Positions 1 through 6,444 of a stretch of 9,068 nt of DNA are shown piece after piece (the stretch's first letter is position 1; each line of letters opens with the position of its first letter). The stretch covers positions 1 to 9,068 of the forward strand of contig JAISVU010000286.1 in assembly GCA_031271375.1 (NCBI GenBank). Reading direction: 5' to 3'. The position numbers were made by a program, and so were the translations under genes. The stretch is from Clostridiales bacterium (GTDB lineage Bacteria; Bacillota; Clostridia; Lachnospirales; WRAX01). The notes below the pieces were generated by a model, which was not told the origin of the DNA, ran no database searches, and saw only the letters and a program-made list of their open reading frames with translations.

Positions 1-520
1 CGTTCCAGAACGTGGAGATTATCCGGGAGCTTTCGGTTATGGAAAACGTCCTGATAGGGGCGCACACCGCATTTAAGGCCTCCGTCTTCGAGCAGGCGCT
101 TAAACTGCCCAGAGCCCGACGGGAAGAGCGCGAGCTGAGGGAAAAGGCCGAGCAGGCCCTTGAGTTCATGGGCATTGCCGACAGGAAAGACCTGCCCGCC
201 GGGGCCAGCCCTACGGAGTGCTGAAAAAACTGGAGCTTGCGCGCACGCTGATGCGCGGGCCAAAGCTTATCATTCTCGACGAGCCCGCCGCAGGCCTTAA
301 CGACAACGAAACCGACGCTATGGCCGGCGTTATACGCCGCATACGGGACGGATATAAATGCTCTATACTGCTTGTGGAACATGACATGCGGCTTGTGATG
401 GGCGTATGCGACCGCATATGCGCGATATCGTTCGGAAGGTTCCTTGCCTGCGGCAAGCCCGAGGAAATCCGGGTCGACAAAGGCGTTCAAGTCGCGTACC
501 TGGGGGAGGAAGAGGCATGA
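1..520 (+). pseudogene. livG: livG-like branched-chain amino acid ABC transporter ATPase, 5'-truncated by the window and frameshifted
   Basis: This is the C-terminal two thirds of one of the two cytoplasmic ATPases of a Liv-type branched-chain amino acid importer. The reading frame enters at base 3 with FQN, the Q-loop region of LivG, so roughly 85-90 residues lie before the window. That frame runs through ELSVMENVLIGAH and stops at TGA 222-224. The family continues with a PYG..RRLE.AR signature, and here this sequence (PYGVLKKLELARTL) resumes in the -1 frame from about base 209. Adding one C to the CCC at 209-211 would restore one frame. The second part has the Walker B LIILDEP (Asp-Glu at 278-283) and the switch histidine in VEHD, and ends at TGA 518-520. 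The stop overlaps the livF start (ATGA), so the two were built as a translationally coupled pair. The break may be a real inactivating deletion or a sequencing error. Family assignment is firm; functional status is open. Confidence 0.85.
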
Positions 521-1236
521 GCGATCCGGCTCTTTCGATACGGGATCTGCGCATAAGCTACGGCGCTATCGAGGCCGTTAAAGGCATATCCCTGGATGCC
601 GCGAAGGGGAAGATAACGGCAATCCTCGGGGCTAACGGCGCGGGCAAGACCTCGACGCTGCGGGCCGTGTCCGGCCTGGTGCCATCGTCCGGCGGAAAAA
701 TTATGTTTTACGGCAAAGACATCACGAAGGTTGACACCGAAAGGATCACGGCGCTGGGAATATCCCAAGCCCCCGAGGGCCGTCAGATCTTCGGCGACCT
801 TACGGTGGAGGAAAATCTGCGTATCGGCGCGTACGTAGTCAAGGACAAGCACGCAATAGAGGAAGGCTTCAACCGCTGTTACCGTTATTTCCCGCGCCTT
901 GCAGAACGCAAGAAGCAGATAAGCTATACCCTCTCCGGCGGCGAGCTTCAAATGCTCGCGATCGCCCGCGCTTTGATGTCCTCCCCCAAGCTGCTGCTGC
1001 TTGACGAGCCTTCGCTGGGGCTTGCACCGCTGGTGGTGCGCGATATATTCGGCATTATCTCGGACATAAAAAAGGAAGGCGGCACGGTTCTCATTGTGGA
1101 ACAGAACGCGCTTCAAACCCTTAAAATCGCGGATTATGCATATGTGCTTGAGACGGGGCTTATAAGCCTGCAAGGCCCGGCGTCCGAGCTGATAAACGAC
1201 AAGCGCCTTGTCGAGGCGTATCTGGGCGGACATTAA
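517..1236 (+). CDS. livF: LivF-type branched-chain amino acid ABC transporter ATP-binding protein
   Basis: This is the second ATPase of the Liv importer. It pairs with LivG under the LivH/LivM permeases to power uptake of leucine, isoleucine, valine or related substrates. The 239-residue product matches the usual LivF length (about 235-240). Visible motifs are Walker A GANGAGKT at residues 38-45, Q-loop Q84 followed by the LivF-typical PEGRQIF, signature LSGGE at 139-143, and Walker B LLLLDE at 159-164. The usual switch histidine is replaced in VEQNA, which is normal for LivF. I chose ATG 517 because the protein then begins MSDPALSI, as the family does, with a GGGGGAGGAAGAGG ribosome binding site just before it. 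An upstream in-frame ATG at 406 would add 37 residues of livG-shadow sequence. The start overlaps the livG stop by four bases. The gene is intact, unlike its partner. Confidence 0.95.
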   Translation: MSDPALSIRDLRISYGAIEAVKGISLDAAKGKITAILGANGAGKTSTLRAVSGLVPSSGGKIMFYGKDITKVDTERITALGISQAPEGRQIFGDLTVEENLRIGAYVVKDKHAIEEGFNRCYRYFPRLAERKKQISYTLSGGELQMLAIARALMSSPKLLLLDEPSLGLAPLVVRDIFGIISDIKKEGGTVLIVEQNALQTLKIADYAYVLETGLISLQGPASELINDKRLVEAYLGGH

Positions 1237-1262
1237 GTTTCCAAACACCCATTCCCAGGAAG

Positions 1263-1282
1263 ATATATACTTACGTATATAT
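1263..1282. repeat. AT-rich 8-bp inverted repeat between livF and the binding-protein gene
   Basis: ATATATAC (1263-1270) and GTATATAT (1275-1282) form a perfect inverted repeat around TTAC in the 73-bp spacer. It lies just before the GAAGGAG ribosome binding site of the next gene. As RNA it would be a weak all-but-AU stem. As DNA it could be an operator. It could also be chance in an AT-rich spacer. No convincing -35/-10 pair is visible here, so the binding-protein gene is probably read from the upstream operon promoter. Confidence 0.4.
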
Positions 1283-1309
1283 TTTATAAAAATGTGAAGG
1301 AGAAAAACA

Positions 1310-2554
1310 ATGAAAAAGACACTCTGCGTTATCCTCTGCATGGTTCTGTTCGTATCTCTTGCCGCCTGCCAGGCCGACGATCCCGGCGCGGCGGGGCAGA
1401 CCGGCGGAACCCAGTACAGCCAGGGCGTGAGCGACACTGAAATCCGTGTCGGCAACTCCGCCGCGACCTCCGGCGGTTACGCCGTAGTAGGCGTGCCGCT
1501 TAACGCGGGCATTGAGGCGTACTTTGCAATGGTCAACGATGTCGGCGGCATTGACGGCCGTGAGATCACATTCTGGCATACCGACGACGAGTTTGACCCC
1601 GCCAAAGGCAAAGCCGCGCTTGAGCAGATGGTGGAAGACGAAGAACTTTTCGCCATCGTAGGCGCGATGGGCACCCCGGTTATCGCCGCCATCATTGAAG
1701 ACATGCAGGCTTACGGCATACCCAGCGTCTACTTCGCCACCGGCATTCCCCAGCTTCTGGCAAACGGGGCGAAGACGAACGACGAGGGATATAACATCTT
1801 CCCGGTTCAGCCCCTTTACGAAACCGAAGGGCGTATACTTACCGCTTACGCCACCGGCGGATTCGATGCGAAGAAAATCGGCGTAATCCACACAAACGAC
1901 GACGCCGGTTCAACTCTTCTAAAGGGTATTCAGGCGCAGGCCGCCGATATTCCGGACGTCACCGTCGTCGACCAACAGGTCGCGGCCGGCAGCGCCGACG
2001 TTTCCGCCGCTGTGACGGCTATTAAGAACGAGAATGTTGACATCGTTATCGTCGCGTCGATTCAGGCTACGTTCCCGACCGTCGTTAAGGAGCTTGCGGC
2101 CCAGGGCATGGACAAAGGCGTGCTTACATCGTACATAAACGCCGGTATTGACACATCCACCGCTGTTTTGGAAACCATTACGGGCCGCTTTGACGTATAC
2201 GCGACCGGATGGGTTGACGCCACCGACGAGGAAGCCGCAGCCCAGTTCGGCCAGTGGATTCCCGCAGACTATGCCACCAACGCATACGCGATGGCCGGAT
2301 GGGTCGCCGGGGCCGCGTTTGTCGAGGGCCTCCGCCGTATTGAAGGCGAGGACGTCACATGGGAGAACTATATGCAGGCCCTTGAGGAGGCCCCGATAGA
2401 CCTGCCCTTCGGCGCCGCCGTCAACTACGCAAACGGCAACCGCTGGGGCACTCAGGCAATGAGCCTTTCAAAGGTAGTGCCGGTAAGCGAAGCGGCCCCG
2501 CTGGGATGGGAGCTTGTAATGCCGGTAACAAACATGGACGACCTGTTAAAGTAG
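1310..2554 (+). CDS. Liv-type ABC transporter substrate-binding lipoprotein (Peripla_BP_6 family)
   Basis: This is the extracytoplasmic binding protein that captures the substrate for the Liv importer. In a Gram-positive cell it would be anchored to the outer face of the membrane by lipid on its N-terminal cysteine. The signal is clear: MKK, a hydrophobic core, and a lipobox LAAC with Cys20. The mature part (to residue 414) starts with a flexible D/G/Q-rich linker, then has the LivJ/LivK-type type-I periplasmic binding fold. Recognisable blocks are SDTEIRVGNSAATSG, an N-terminal lobe with VGGIDGREI, and AIVGAMGTPV. ATG 1310 is preceded by GAAGGAG (1296-1302) with a 7-base gap. The gene sits last in the operon, after the ATPases. 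The substrate is not readable; branched-chain amino acids are the default, but the family also binds amides, urea and aromatics. I give no symbol because livJ and livK cannot be told apart here. Confidence 0.92.
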   Translation: MKKTLCVILCMVLFVSLAACQADDPGAAGQTGGTQYSQGVSDTEIRVGNSAATSGGYAVVGVPLNAGIEAYFAMVNDVGGIDGREITFWHTDDEFDPAKGKAALEQMVEDEELFAIVGAMGTPVIAAIIEDMQAYGIPSVYFATGIPQLLANGAKTNDEGYNIFPVQPLYETEGRILTAYATGGFDAKKIGVIHTNDDAGSTLLKGIQAQAADIPDVTVVDQQVAAGSADVSAAVTAIKNENVDIVIVASIQATFPTVVKELAAQGMDKGVLTSYINAGIDTSTAVLETITGRFDVYATGWVDATDEEAAAQFGQWIPADYATNAYAMAGWVAGAAFVEGLRRIEGEDVTWENYMQALEEAPIDLPFGAAVNYANGNRWGTQAMSLSKVVPVSEAAPLGWELVMPVTNMDDLLK

Positions 2555-2569
2555 GCGAAGAATTATCCT

Positions 2570-2618
2570 AAATAAAGCGGCCGCATCAAAATCTTGGGTT
2601 TTGACGCGGCCGTTTCTT
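2570..2618. terminator. Bidirectional intrinsic terminator between the liv operon and ychF
   Basis: A 14-bp stem (2578-2591 with 2599-2612, one A-C mismatch, 7-base loop) is followed by TTTCTT (2613-2618) on the + strand. The other side carries AAATAAAG (2570-2577), which is a T-rich tract for a transcript on the - strand. It lies about 23 bases after the binding-protein stop and about 30 bases beyond the ychF stop. It therefore probably ends both convergent transcripts. Confidence 0.88.
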
Positions 2619-2649
2619 ATAGGTACATGCTGACATTCTCATGGGGCGC

Positions 2650-3735
2650 TTACACATTAAACCGGAACAATATCACGTCCCCGTCCCGCACAACATACTC
2701 CTTGCCCTCAAGCCGCACCAGCCCGGCTTCCTTAGCGGCGGCGTAGGAGCCCCTTTCCATCAAATCGCCGTAGTTCACGATCTCGGCACGGATGAACCCG
2801 CGCTCCAAATCCGAATGTATCTTCCCTGCGGCGGCTGGGGCCTTTGTGTTCAGCGGAATCGTCCAGGCGCGTGATTCCTTAGGCCCTGCGGTGAGGAAGC
2901 TCATAAGCCCAAGAAGCCGGTAGCTGGCGGTTATAATGCGGTCAAGGCCGCTTTCGGCTACCCCCATTTCGGCCAGGAACGCGGCGCGTTCTTCCTCGGG
3001 CAGCAGGGCTATTTCCTCTTCCAGCTTGGCGGAGACTAAAAAGGCCTCGGCGTTCTCTTTTGCTATACGCTCCAGCGCGGCTTTGGAATGGCTGTTCCCG
3101 CCGGAAAGGCTGTCTTCGTCCACATTAAGGGCGTATATAACGGGTTTATATGTAAGCAGGCTCAACTCCTTAACGAGCTGGGCCTCGGCGTCGGACAAAT
3201 CAATAAGGCGGGCCGGGATGCCAGATTCCAGTTCCCCGGTCAGCCGGTCAAGGGCTTCAAGCTCCCCGGCCAGATTCTTGTCGGCCTTCGCGTTTTTCTG
3301 TGTTCTGGATTTGCGGCGTTCGAGCTGCTCCAGATCGGCGAAGATAAGCTCAAAGTCAATCGTGTCCATATCCCTTGCGGCGTCTACCGTGCCGTCCACA
3401 TGCAGGACGTTTTCATCCTCAAAACAGCGCACGACATGAACCAGGGCGTCCGCTTCCCGGATGCCTGCAAGGAACTTATTGCCAAGCCCCTCGCCTTTGC
3501 CCGAACCCTTAACCAGCGCCGCGATGTCCATGAACTCGATCGTCGCGTTGGTTATCTTTTCGGATTTATACATCGCGGCAAGCTCATTAAGCCTGGGATC
3601 AGGCACCGAGACTATGCCTACGTTGGTTTCCGTTGTGCTGAAGGGGAAGACGCCGCTTTTAGCCCCGGAACGGGTAAGCGAATTAAACAGCGCCGTCTTC
3701 CCGGCGTTGGGCATACCCAGAATGCCTAACTTCAT
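2650..3735 (-). CDS. ychF: YchF/OLA1-type ribosome-associated ATPase (Obg family), divergent motifs
   Basis: YchF is a universal cytoplasmic P-loop NTPase of the Obg group. It prefers ATP, binds ribosomes and is tied to translation and stress control. The 361-residue product is near family length (about 363). It shows G1 GMPNAGKT (7-14), switch I region FPFSTTETNVG (30-40), G3 DIAA (70-73) followed by LVKG, then KGEGLGNKFL (80-89). The NVDE at 204-207, in place of NKxD, is the family's ATP-type specificity motif. SAK is at 235-237. A charged helical insert spans about 125-195, and a C-terminal TGS/DUF933 domain (about 278-361) ends in DGDVILFRFNV. Oddly, the usual DxxG glycine is Ala73, and G1/switch I read PNAGKT and TTETNVG where PNVGKS and TIEPNVG are typical. 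The ribosome binding site is AAAGGAA (complement of 3747-3753). It lies 27 bases after a small membrane-protein gene and is probably co-transcribed with it. Confidence 0.95.
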   Translation of the reverse strand: MKLGILGMPNAGKTALFNSLTRSGAKSGVFPFSTTETNVGIVSVPDPRLNELAAMYKSEKITNATIEFMDIAALVKGSGKGEGLGNKFLAGIREADALVHVVRCFEDENVLHVDGTVDAARDMDTIDFELIFADLEQLERRKSRTQKNAKADKNLAGELEALDRLTGELESGIPARLIDLSDAEAQLVKELSLLTYKPVIYALNVDEDSLSGGNSHSKAALERIAKENAEAFLVSAKLEEEIALLPEEERAAFLAEMGVAESGLDRIITASYRLLGLMSFLTAGPKESRAWTIPLNTKAPAAAGKIHSDLERGFIRAEIVNYGDLMERGSYAAAKEAGLVRLEGKEYVVRDGDVILFRFNV

Positions 3736-3762
3736 TCAATATACACTTCCTTTGGAATCCTT

Positions 3763-3957
3763 TTATCTTCTGTCTTTAGATTTGCCGCCTATAGACGAGC
3801 CTATAATAACACCGTCGATAAACGCTAAAACGATAAACAGAACCGTCATAAATATAACATGGTTTTTCTGTTTTTTGGGGATGAACACACCCTTCGTCTG
3901 CCTCACCGCAGCTTCCTTCTTCGCGACGCGGTAATGCCTGCTTTTTGCTCCTGCCAT
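3763..3957 (-). CDS. Small single-pass membrane protein, function unknown
   Basis: I do not recognise this 64-residue protein. It has a strongly basic N-terminal half (KSRHYRVAKKEAAVRQTKG, then PKKQKN). One hydrophobic segment follows at about residues 34-55 (VIFMTVLFIVLAFIDGVIIG), then a short basic tail KSKDRR. This suggests one membrane helix with the basic N-terminus inside, perhaps touching nucleic acid, ribosome or lipid headgroups. ATG at 3957 is supported by GGAGGG (complement of 3964-3969) six bases upstream. An upstream in-frame ATG at 4029 would add 24 residues and has no comparable site. The gene is 27 bases from ychF on the same strand, so a shared transcript is likely. It is divergent from the lipoprotein gene. 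Confidence 0.75.
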   Translation of the reverse strand: MAGAKSRHYRVAKKEAAVRQTKGVFIPKKQKNHVIFMTVLFIVLAFIDGVIIGSSIGGKSKDRR

Positions 3958-3988
3958 GCTTATCCCTCCGTGTCTTTTTATTAGGTTT

Positions 3989-3997
3989 AATATACCA
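3989..3997 (-). promoter_or_regulatory. Possible extended -10 promoter for the small membrane protein and ychF
   Basis: Read on the - strand, this is TGGTATATT, an extended -10 (TGn plus TATATT). It is placed so that transcription would start about 13-15 bases before the GGAGGG ribosome binding site. No good -35 hexamer stands at 16-18 bases; a TTGAAA lies too far away (complement of 4024-4029). The position fits but the sequence support is weak. Confidence 0.35.
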
Positions 3998-4051
3998 CAA
4001 ATGAAATAATAATAATATAGTTTTTTCAAATAATAAGGATGAGGTGATTAT

Positions 4052-4570
4052 ATGACAATCAAACGCACTTTATTTATATGCGCCGTTTTACTTATCAGCG
4101 GGGCTCTTTGCGGATGCAGGGCGGCCGCGAACAATGCGGGGCGGCTTATCGACGGCGATACGATCGGCCGCCCTCTCGACAGCATGGAACGCGCATACAA
4201 CCCAATAAGTCAAGACGGAGACAATGATGAGTCCCGCGAATTCGAGGAAGATAACCGGGACGACGAAATCCGCGCCGCCCGTCTAAAAGAGCTGGCGGAG
4301 GGGATAGACGGCGTCACCGCGGCATCCGTCGTCGTCAACGGAGACGCTGCGGTAATCGGTCTTTCCCTCTCCGGCGAGCCCGGCGACGCCGCCGTTATAA
4401 CGATTAAACGGCGCATCGAACGCGAGGCGATACAGTCCGACCCGCTGTTAAAGCGTGCCGCGATAACCTGCCAGCCGGAGATGTATGAACGCGTTACCGG
4501 CGAGGAACCTCTGGCTGGAGACGCTGAGGAACCGAACGATGAATTAAACCATGTGGCGCCGTCGTTTTAA
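4052..4570 (+). CDS. YhcN/YlaJ-type sporulation lipoprotein
   Basis: This is a predicted lipoprotein of the family that includes Bacillus YhcN and YlaJ. Those proteins are linked to spores, and their biochemical role is unclear. A signal peptide ends in a lipobox LCGC with Cys22. A very acidic, probably disordered linker (residues about 52-72, rich in D, E, N, S) follows. The globular domain is at about 73-149: AARLKELAEGIDGVTAASVV, VIGLSLS, ITIKRRIEREA, and the closing QPEMYERV. This is the family pattern of a regulator-like alpha/beta unit ending near a D/E-x-Y/F-x-R motif. The tail 150-172 is acidic and unstructured. ATG 4052 has AGGTGAT (4042-4048) and AAGGA (4035-4039) upstream. The gene stands alone, divergent from the ychF unit. 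A spore-phase sigma promoter would be expected, but I cannot point to one. Cys140 in the domain is unusual for an exported protein. The main value of the call is that it marks a spore-former. Confidence 0.75.
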   Translation: MTIKRTLFICAVLLISGALCGCRAAANNAGRLIDGDTIGRPLDSMERAYNPISQDGDNDESREFEEDNRDDEIRAARLKELAEGIDGVTAASVVVNGDAAVIGLSLSGEPGDAAVITIKRRIEREAIQSDPLLKRAAITCQPEMYERVTGEEPLAGDAEEPNDELNHVAPSF

Positions 4571-4660
4571 TATGTGTTATAGAGATAATGAATCCCTCGT
4601 ATTAGCATGTCACTATTTTATGAATACGCATATAATAAGGTGGAAATGCTTAAATTAATT

Positions 4661-4723
4661 CCTAGTAAATTACTTGACATTAACAAAGGAGGCTGTTATA
4701 ATAAATCACAGTAAATTACTAGG
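4661..4723 (+). promoter_or_regulatory. Iron-sulfur operon promoter flanked by two probable Rrf2/IscR operators
   Basis: TTGACA (4674-4679), a 17-base spacer and TATAAT (4697-4702) make a perfect sigma-A promoter. Two identical 11-mers AGTAAATTACT, each a palindrome around a central A, lie at 4664-4674 (ending on the first T of the -35) and 4710-4720 (at the expected start site). The outer flanks mirror each other: CCT before the first box and AGG after the second. The box centres are 46 bp apart. A repressor bound to both would cover the -35 and the start point. The next gene is an Rrf2 regulator, so autoregulation is the natural reading. I infer the operator function from position and symmetry. 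Confidence 0.85.
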
Positions 4724-4738
4724 TATTGGATGATAGGC

Positions 4739-5176
4739 ATGAAGATATCAACCAGAGGGCGCTACGGCCTTCGCGCAATGGCTTATATCGCAGAAAAATC
4801 CCGGGAAGGCGTCGGGATTGTAAGCGCAAGGAGCGTCGCCGAAAGCCAGGGCATATCGGAAAACTATCTTGAGCAGATCATAGCGGCGCTTAAACAGGGC
4901 GGCCTTTTAAACAGCGCGCGCGGGGCCGGCGGAGGCTATACCCTTACCAAATCCCCCGGGGAGATAACGGCGGGCGCGGTGCTGCGCGCAGTGGAAGGTT
5001 CTCTCAGCCCGGCGGAATGCGTAAGCGGAGGCAAAACAAATAAGAACACGAAAAAAGACGGCTGCGTTTCATGCGATAACTGCGCCGCTAAAAGCGTTCT
5101 TGAGCGGGTCTTCGACAGCGTCAACGAGACCGTGGACGCTATCACGATCCAGGATTTAATCAACAATAATCTATAA
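4739..5176 (+). CDS. iscR: Rrf2-family transcriptional regulator, IscR-like, with four cysteines
   Basis: This DNA-binding winged-helix protein probably senses iron-sulfur status and represses its own operon. From ATG 4739 it is 145 residues and begins MKISTRGRYGLRAM, the standard Rrf2 start. The HTH/wing region includes YLEQIIAALKQGGLLNSARGAGGGYTL (residues 43-69). Cysteines are at 94, 109, 112 and 115. Three cysteines in this loop hold the cluster in IscR, but the CxxCxxC at 109-115 is spaced differently from the E. coli protein (CxxxxxCxxxxxC). An alternative start, ATG 4730, adds only MIG and has AGG (4721-4723) six bases upstream, inside the second operator; both starts are possible. It is 18 bases before nifS, in one operon. 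CymR, an Rrf2 cysteine regulator, is the main alternative, but the cysteines and the nifS-nifU neighbours favour an iron-sulfur sensor. Confidence 0.85.
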   Translation: MKISTRGRYGLRAMAYIAEKSREGVGIVSARSVAESQGISENYLEQIIAALKQGGLLNSARGAGGGYTLTKSPGEITAGAVLRAVEGSLSPAECVSGGKTNKNTKKDGCVSCDNCAAKSVLERVFDSVNETVDAITIQDLINNNL

Positions 5177-5194
5177 TCAACTGTAGGTGATAAA

Positions 5195-6376
5195 ATGAAA
5201 AAGATTGTTTATCTGGATAATGCTGCGACGACTGCGGTGCGCAAAGAGGTCTTGGACGAGATGGAGGTTTATTTCCGCAAGGAATACGCGAATCCGGCCA
5301 GCAAGTACCGTTTCGCTTCCGCGCCGTTCGCGGCGGTATCCGAGGCGAGAACGCAGGTAGCCGAGGCTATAGGCGCTGCCAGCATGGAGGAGATTTATTT
5401 CACGGCCGGTGGGAGCGAATCCGACAACTGGGCCATCCAGGGCGTCTGCTCCGCCGCAGGAGAGGGCCATATAATAACGACGGCCTTTGAACACCACGCT
5501 CTGATGAACACTTGTAAGAGTTTAGAGAAAAAAGGTTTCTCTGTCACATTTTTAAAACCCAGCGCGAAGGGTTATATCGACCCTAAGGCGGTTGAGGACG
5601 CGATACGCCCGGATACGGTCATTATCTCGGTTATGTACGCGAACAATGAAATCGGAACGGTTCAGCCCATTGCCGAGATCGGCGCGATAGCCAGGAAACA
5701 CCGTATAACATTCCATACGGACGCGGTTCAAGCCGCCGGTCATATCCCCGTTGACGTGGTGGGGATGAACGCCGATCTGCTGTCGCTTTCGGCCCATAAA
5801 TTCTACGGCCCTAAGGGCGTTGGGGCGATGTACATTAAAAAAGGCACGAAGATATCACCTCTGATATTCGGCGGTATGCAGGAGTTTAACAAACGCGCCG
5901 GAACACATAACGTCTCCGGCATCGTCGGCCTGGGCAAGGCACTGGAACTGGCTTGCGAGGAGATGGAGGAAGAACGGGAACGCATCACGGGGCTAAGGGA
6001 TAAACTCATAAACGGCATACTGAACAACATACCGCACGCGAAGCTGAACGGCGGCTTGGAGCCCCGGCTGCCCGGCAACGTGAACATCAGCTTTCGCTTT
6101 ATCGAGAGCGAAGCCATCTTGAACCTGCTGGACTTCAAGGGTATCTGCGCGTCCAGCGGCTCCGCCTGCAACTCGGATTCACTGGAAGCCTCGCATGTAC
6201 TGCTCGCTATCGGGATGAGCCATGAGGAAGCGAACGGTACAATTCGCTTCTCGCTCGGCCGCTACAATACGGAGGAAGATATCGGCTTCCTGCTGGAATC
6301 CCTTCCTCCCGTGGTAGAGAAGCTGCGCGCGATGTCGCCGCTTTATGAAGATTTTATAAAGTCGAGGACTTTATAA
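5195..6376 (+). CDS. nifS: Cysteine desulfurase, NifS/IscS family
   Basis: This is a pyridoxal-phosphate enzyme that takes sulfur from L-cysteine, leaving alanine, and passes it as persulfide to the scaffold encoded next. The 393-residue product matches NifS/IscS length and starts MKKIVYLDNAATT as the family does. Key residues are His100 in FEHHAL (ring stacking on PLP), Asp176 and Gln179 in HTDAVQAAG, Schiff-base Lys202 in LSAHKFYGPKG, RAGTHN at 234-239, and the persulfide Cys325 in ASSGSACNSDSLEASH. The TAGGSESDNWAIQG block (70-83) is a mild variant of the usual SGGTESDN. ATG 5195 is preceded by TAGGTGAT. The gene sits between the Rrf2 regulator and nifU. Its last ten codons and stop lie inside a perfect inverted repeat (6346-6384). 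The protein looks intact. NifS and IscS cannot be separated on sequence alone; the adjacent short NifU-like scaffold favours the general Firmicute iron-sulfur role over nitrogenase. Confidence 0.95.
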   Translation: MKKIVYLDNAATTAVRKEVLDEMEVYFRKEYANPASKYRFASAPFAAVSEARTQVAEAIGAASMEEIYFTAGGSESDNWAIQGVCSAAGEGHIITTAFEHHALMNTCKSLEKKGFSVTFLKPSAKGYIDPKAVEDAIRPDTVIISVMYANNEIGTVQPIAEIGAIARKHRITFHTDAVQAAGHIPVDVVGMNADLLSLSAHKFYGPKGVGAMYIKKGTKISPLIFGGMQEFNKRAGTHNVSGIVGLGKALELACEEMEEERERITGLRDKLINGILNNIPHAKLNGGLEPRLPGNVNISFRFIESEAILNLLDFKGICASSGSACNSDSLEASHVLLAIGMSHEEANGTIRFSLGRYNTEEDIGFLLESLPPVVEKLRAMSPLYEDFIKSRTL

Positions 6377-6384
6377 AATCTTCA
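6346..6384 (+). repeat. Perfect 16-bp inverted repeat spanning the nifS stop codon
   Basis: TGAAGATTTTATAAAG (6346-6361) pairs without mismatch with 6369-6384 around a 7-base loop TCGAGGA. The left arm codes for the last nifS codons, and the TAA stop (6374-6376) is in the right arm. No T-run follows, so it is not a standard terminator. It would fold in the nifS-nifU transcript and could protect the upstream mRNA end or lower read-through into nifU. Confidence 0.85.
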
Positions 6385-6419
6385 GGTAAGAGGTAATATG
6401 TAATAGGTAATAGGTTTAG
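6385..6419 (+). repeat. Heptanucleotide tandem repeat, GGTAATA type
   Basis: Five 7-base units follow the nifS hairpin directly: GGTAAGA, GGTAATA, TGTAATA, GGTAATA, GGTTTAG. The period is exact and the units differ by one to three bases. No reading frame uses it. Short heptad arrays of this kind are known between genes in some bacteria, best described as STRR elements in cyanobacteria. Kinship to those is not implied. Confidence 0.75.
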
Positions 6420-6444
6420 TTACTGGTCAAAAAAGACAAATCCG

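Noticed and set aside
224..230. A AAAAAAC slippery heptamer near the livG frameshift, as a programmed -1 site
   Set aside because: It is in the right frame but directly after the TGA stop (222-224), so ribosomes would end before reaching it.
487..1455. Long antisense open frame (322 codons) across livF
   Set aside because: It mirrors a well-supported ABC ATPase gene, has no ribosome binding site and no recognisable motifs; its openness follows from codon bias in livF.
2936..3934. Several open frames on the + strand over ychF and the small membrane protein
   Set aside because: They are shadows of genes on the - strand, with serine-rich or motif-free translations.
4646..4714. A 22-codon leader-peptide-like frame before the Rrf2 gene, after AAGGTGG
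   Set aside because: The ribosome binding site is only two bases from the ATG, and the frame runs across the consensus promoter and both operators, so it would not be on the main transcript.
6346..6384. nifS 3' hairpin as an intrinsic terminator
   Set aside because: The stem is AT-rich and no T-run follows; nifU downstream has its own strong ribosome binding site and belongs to the same operon type.
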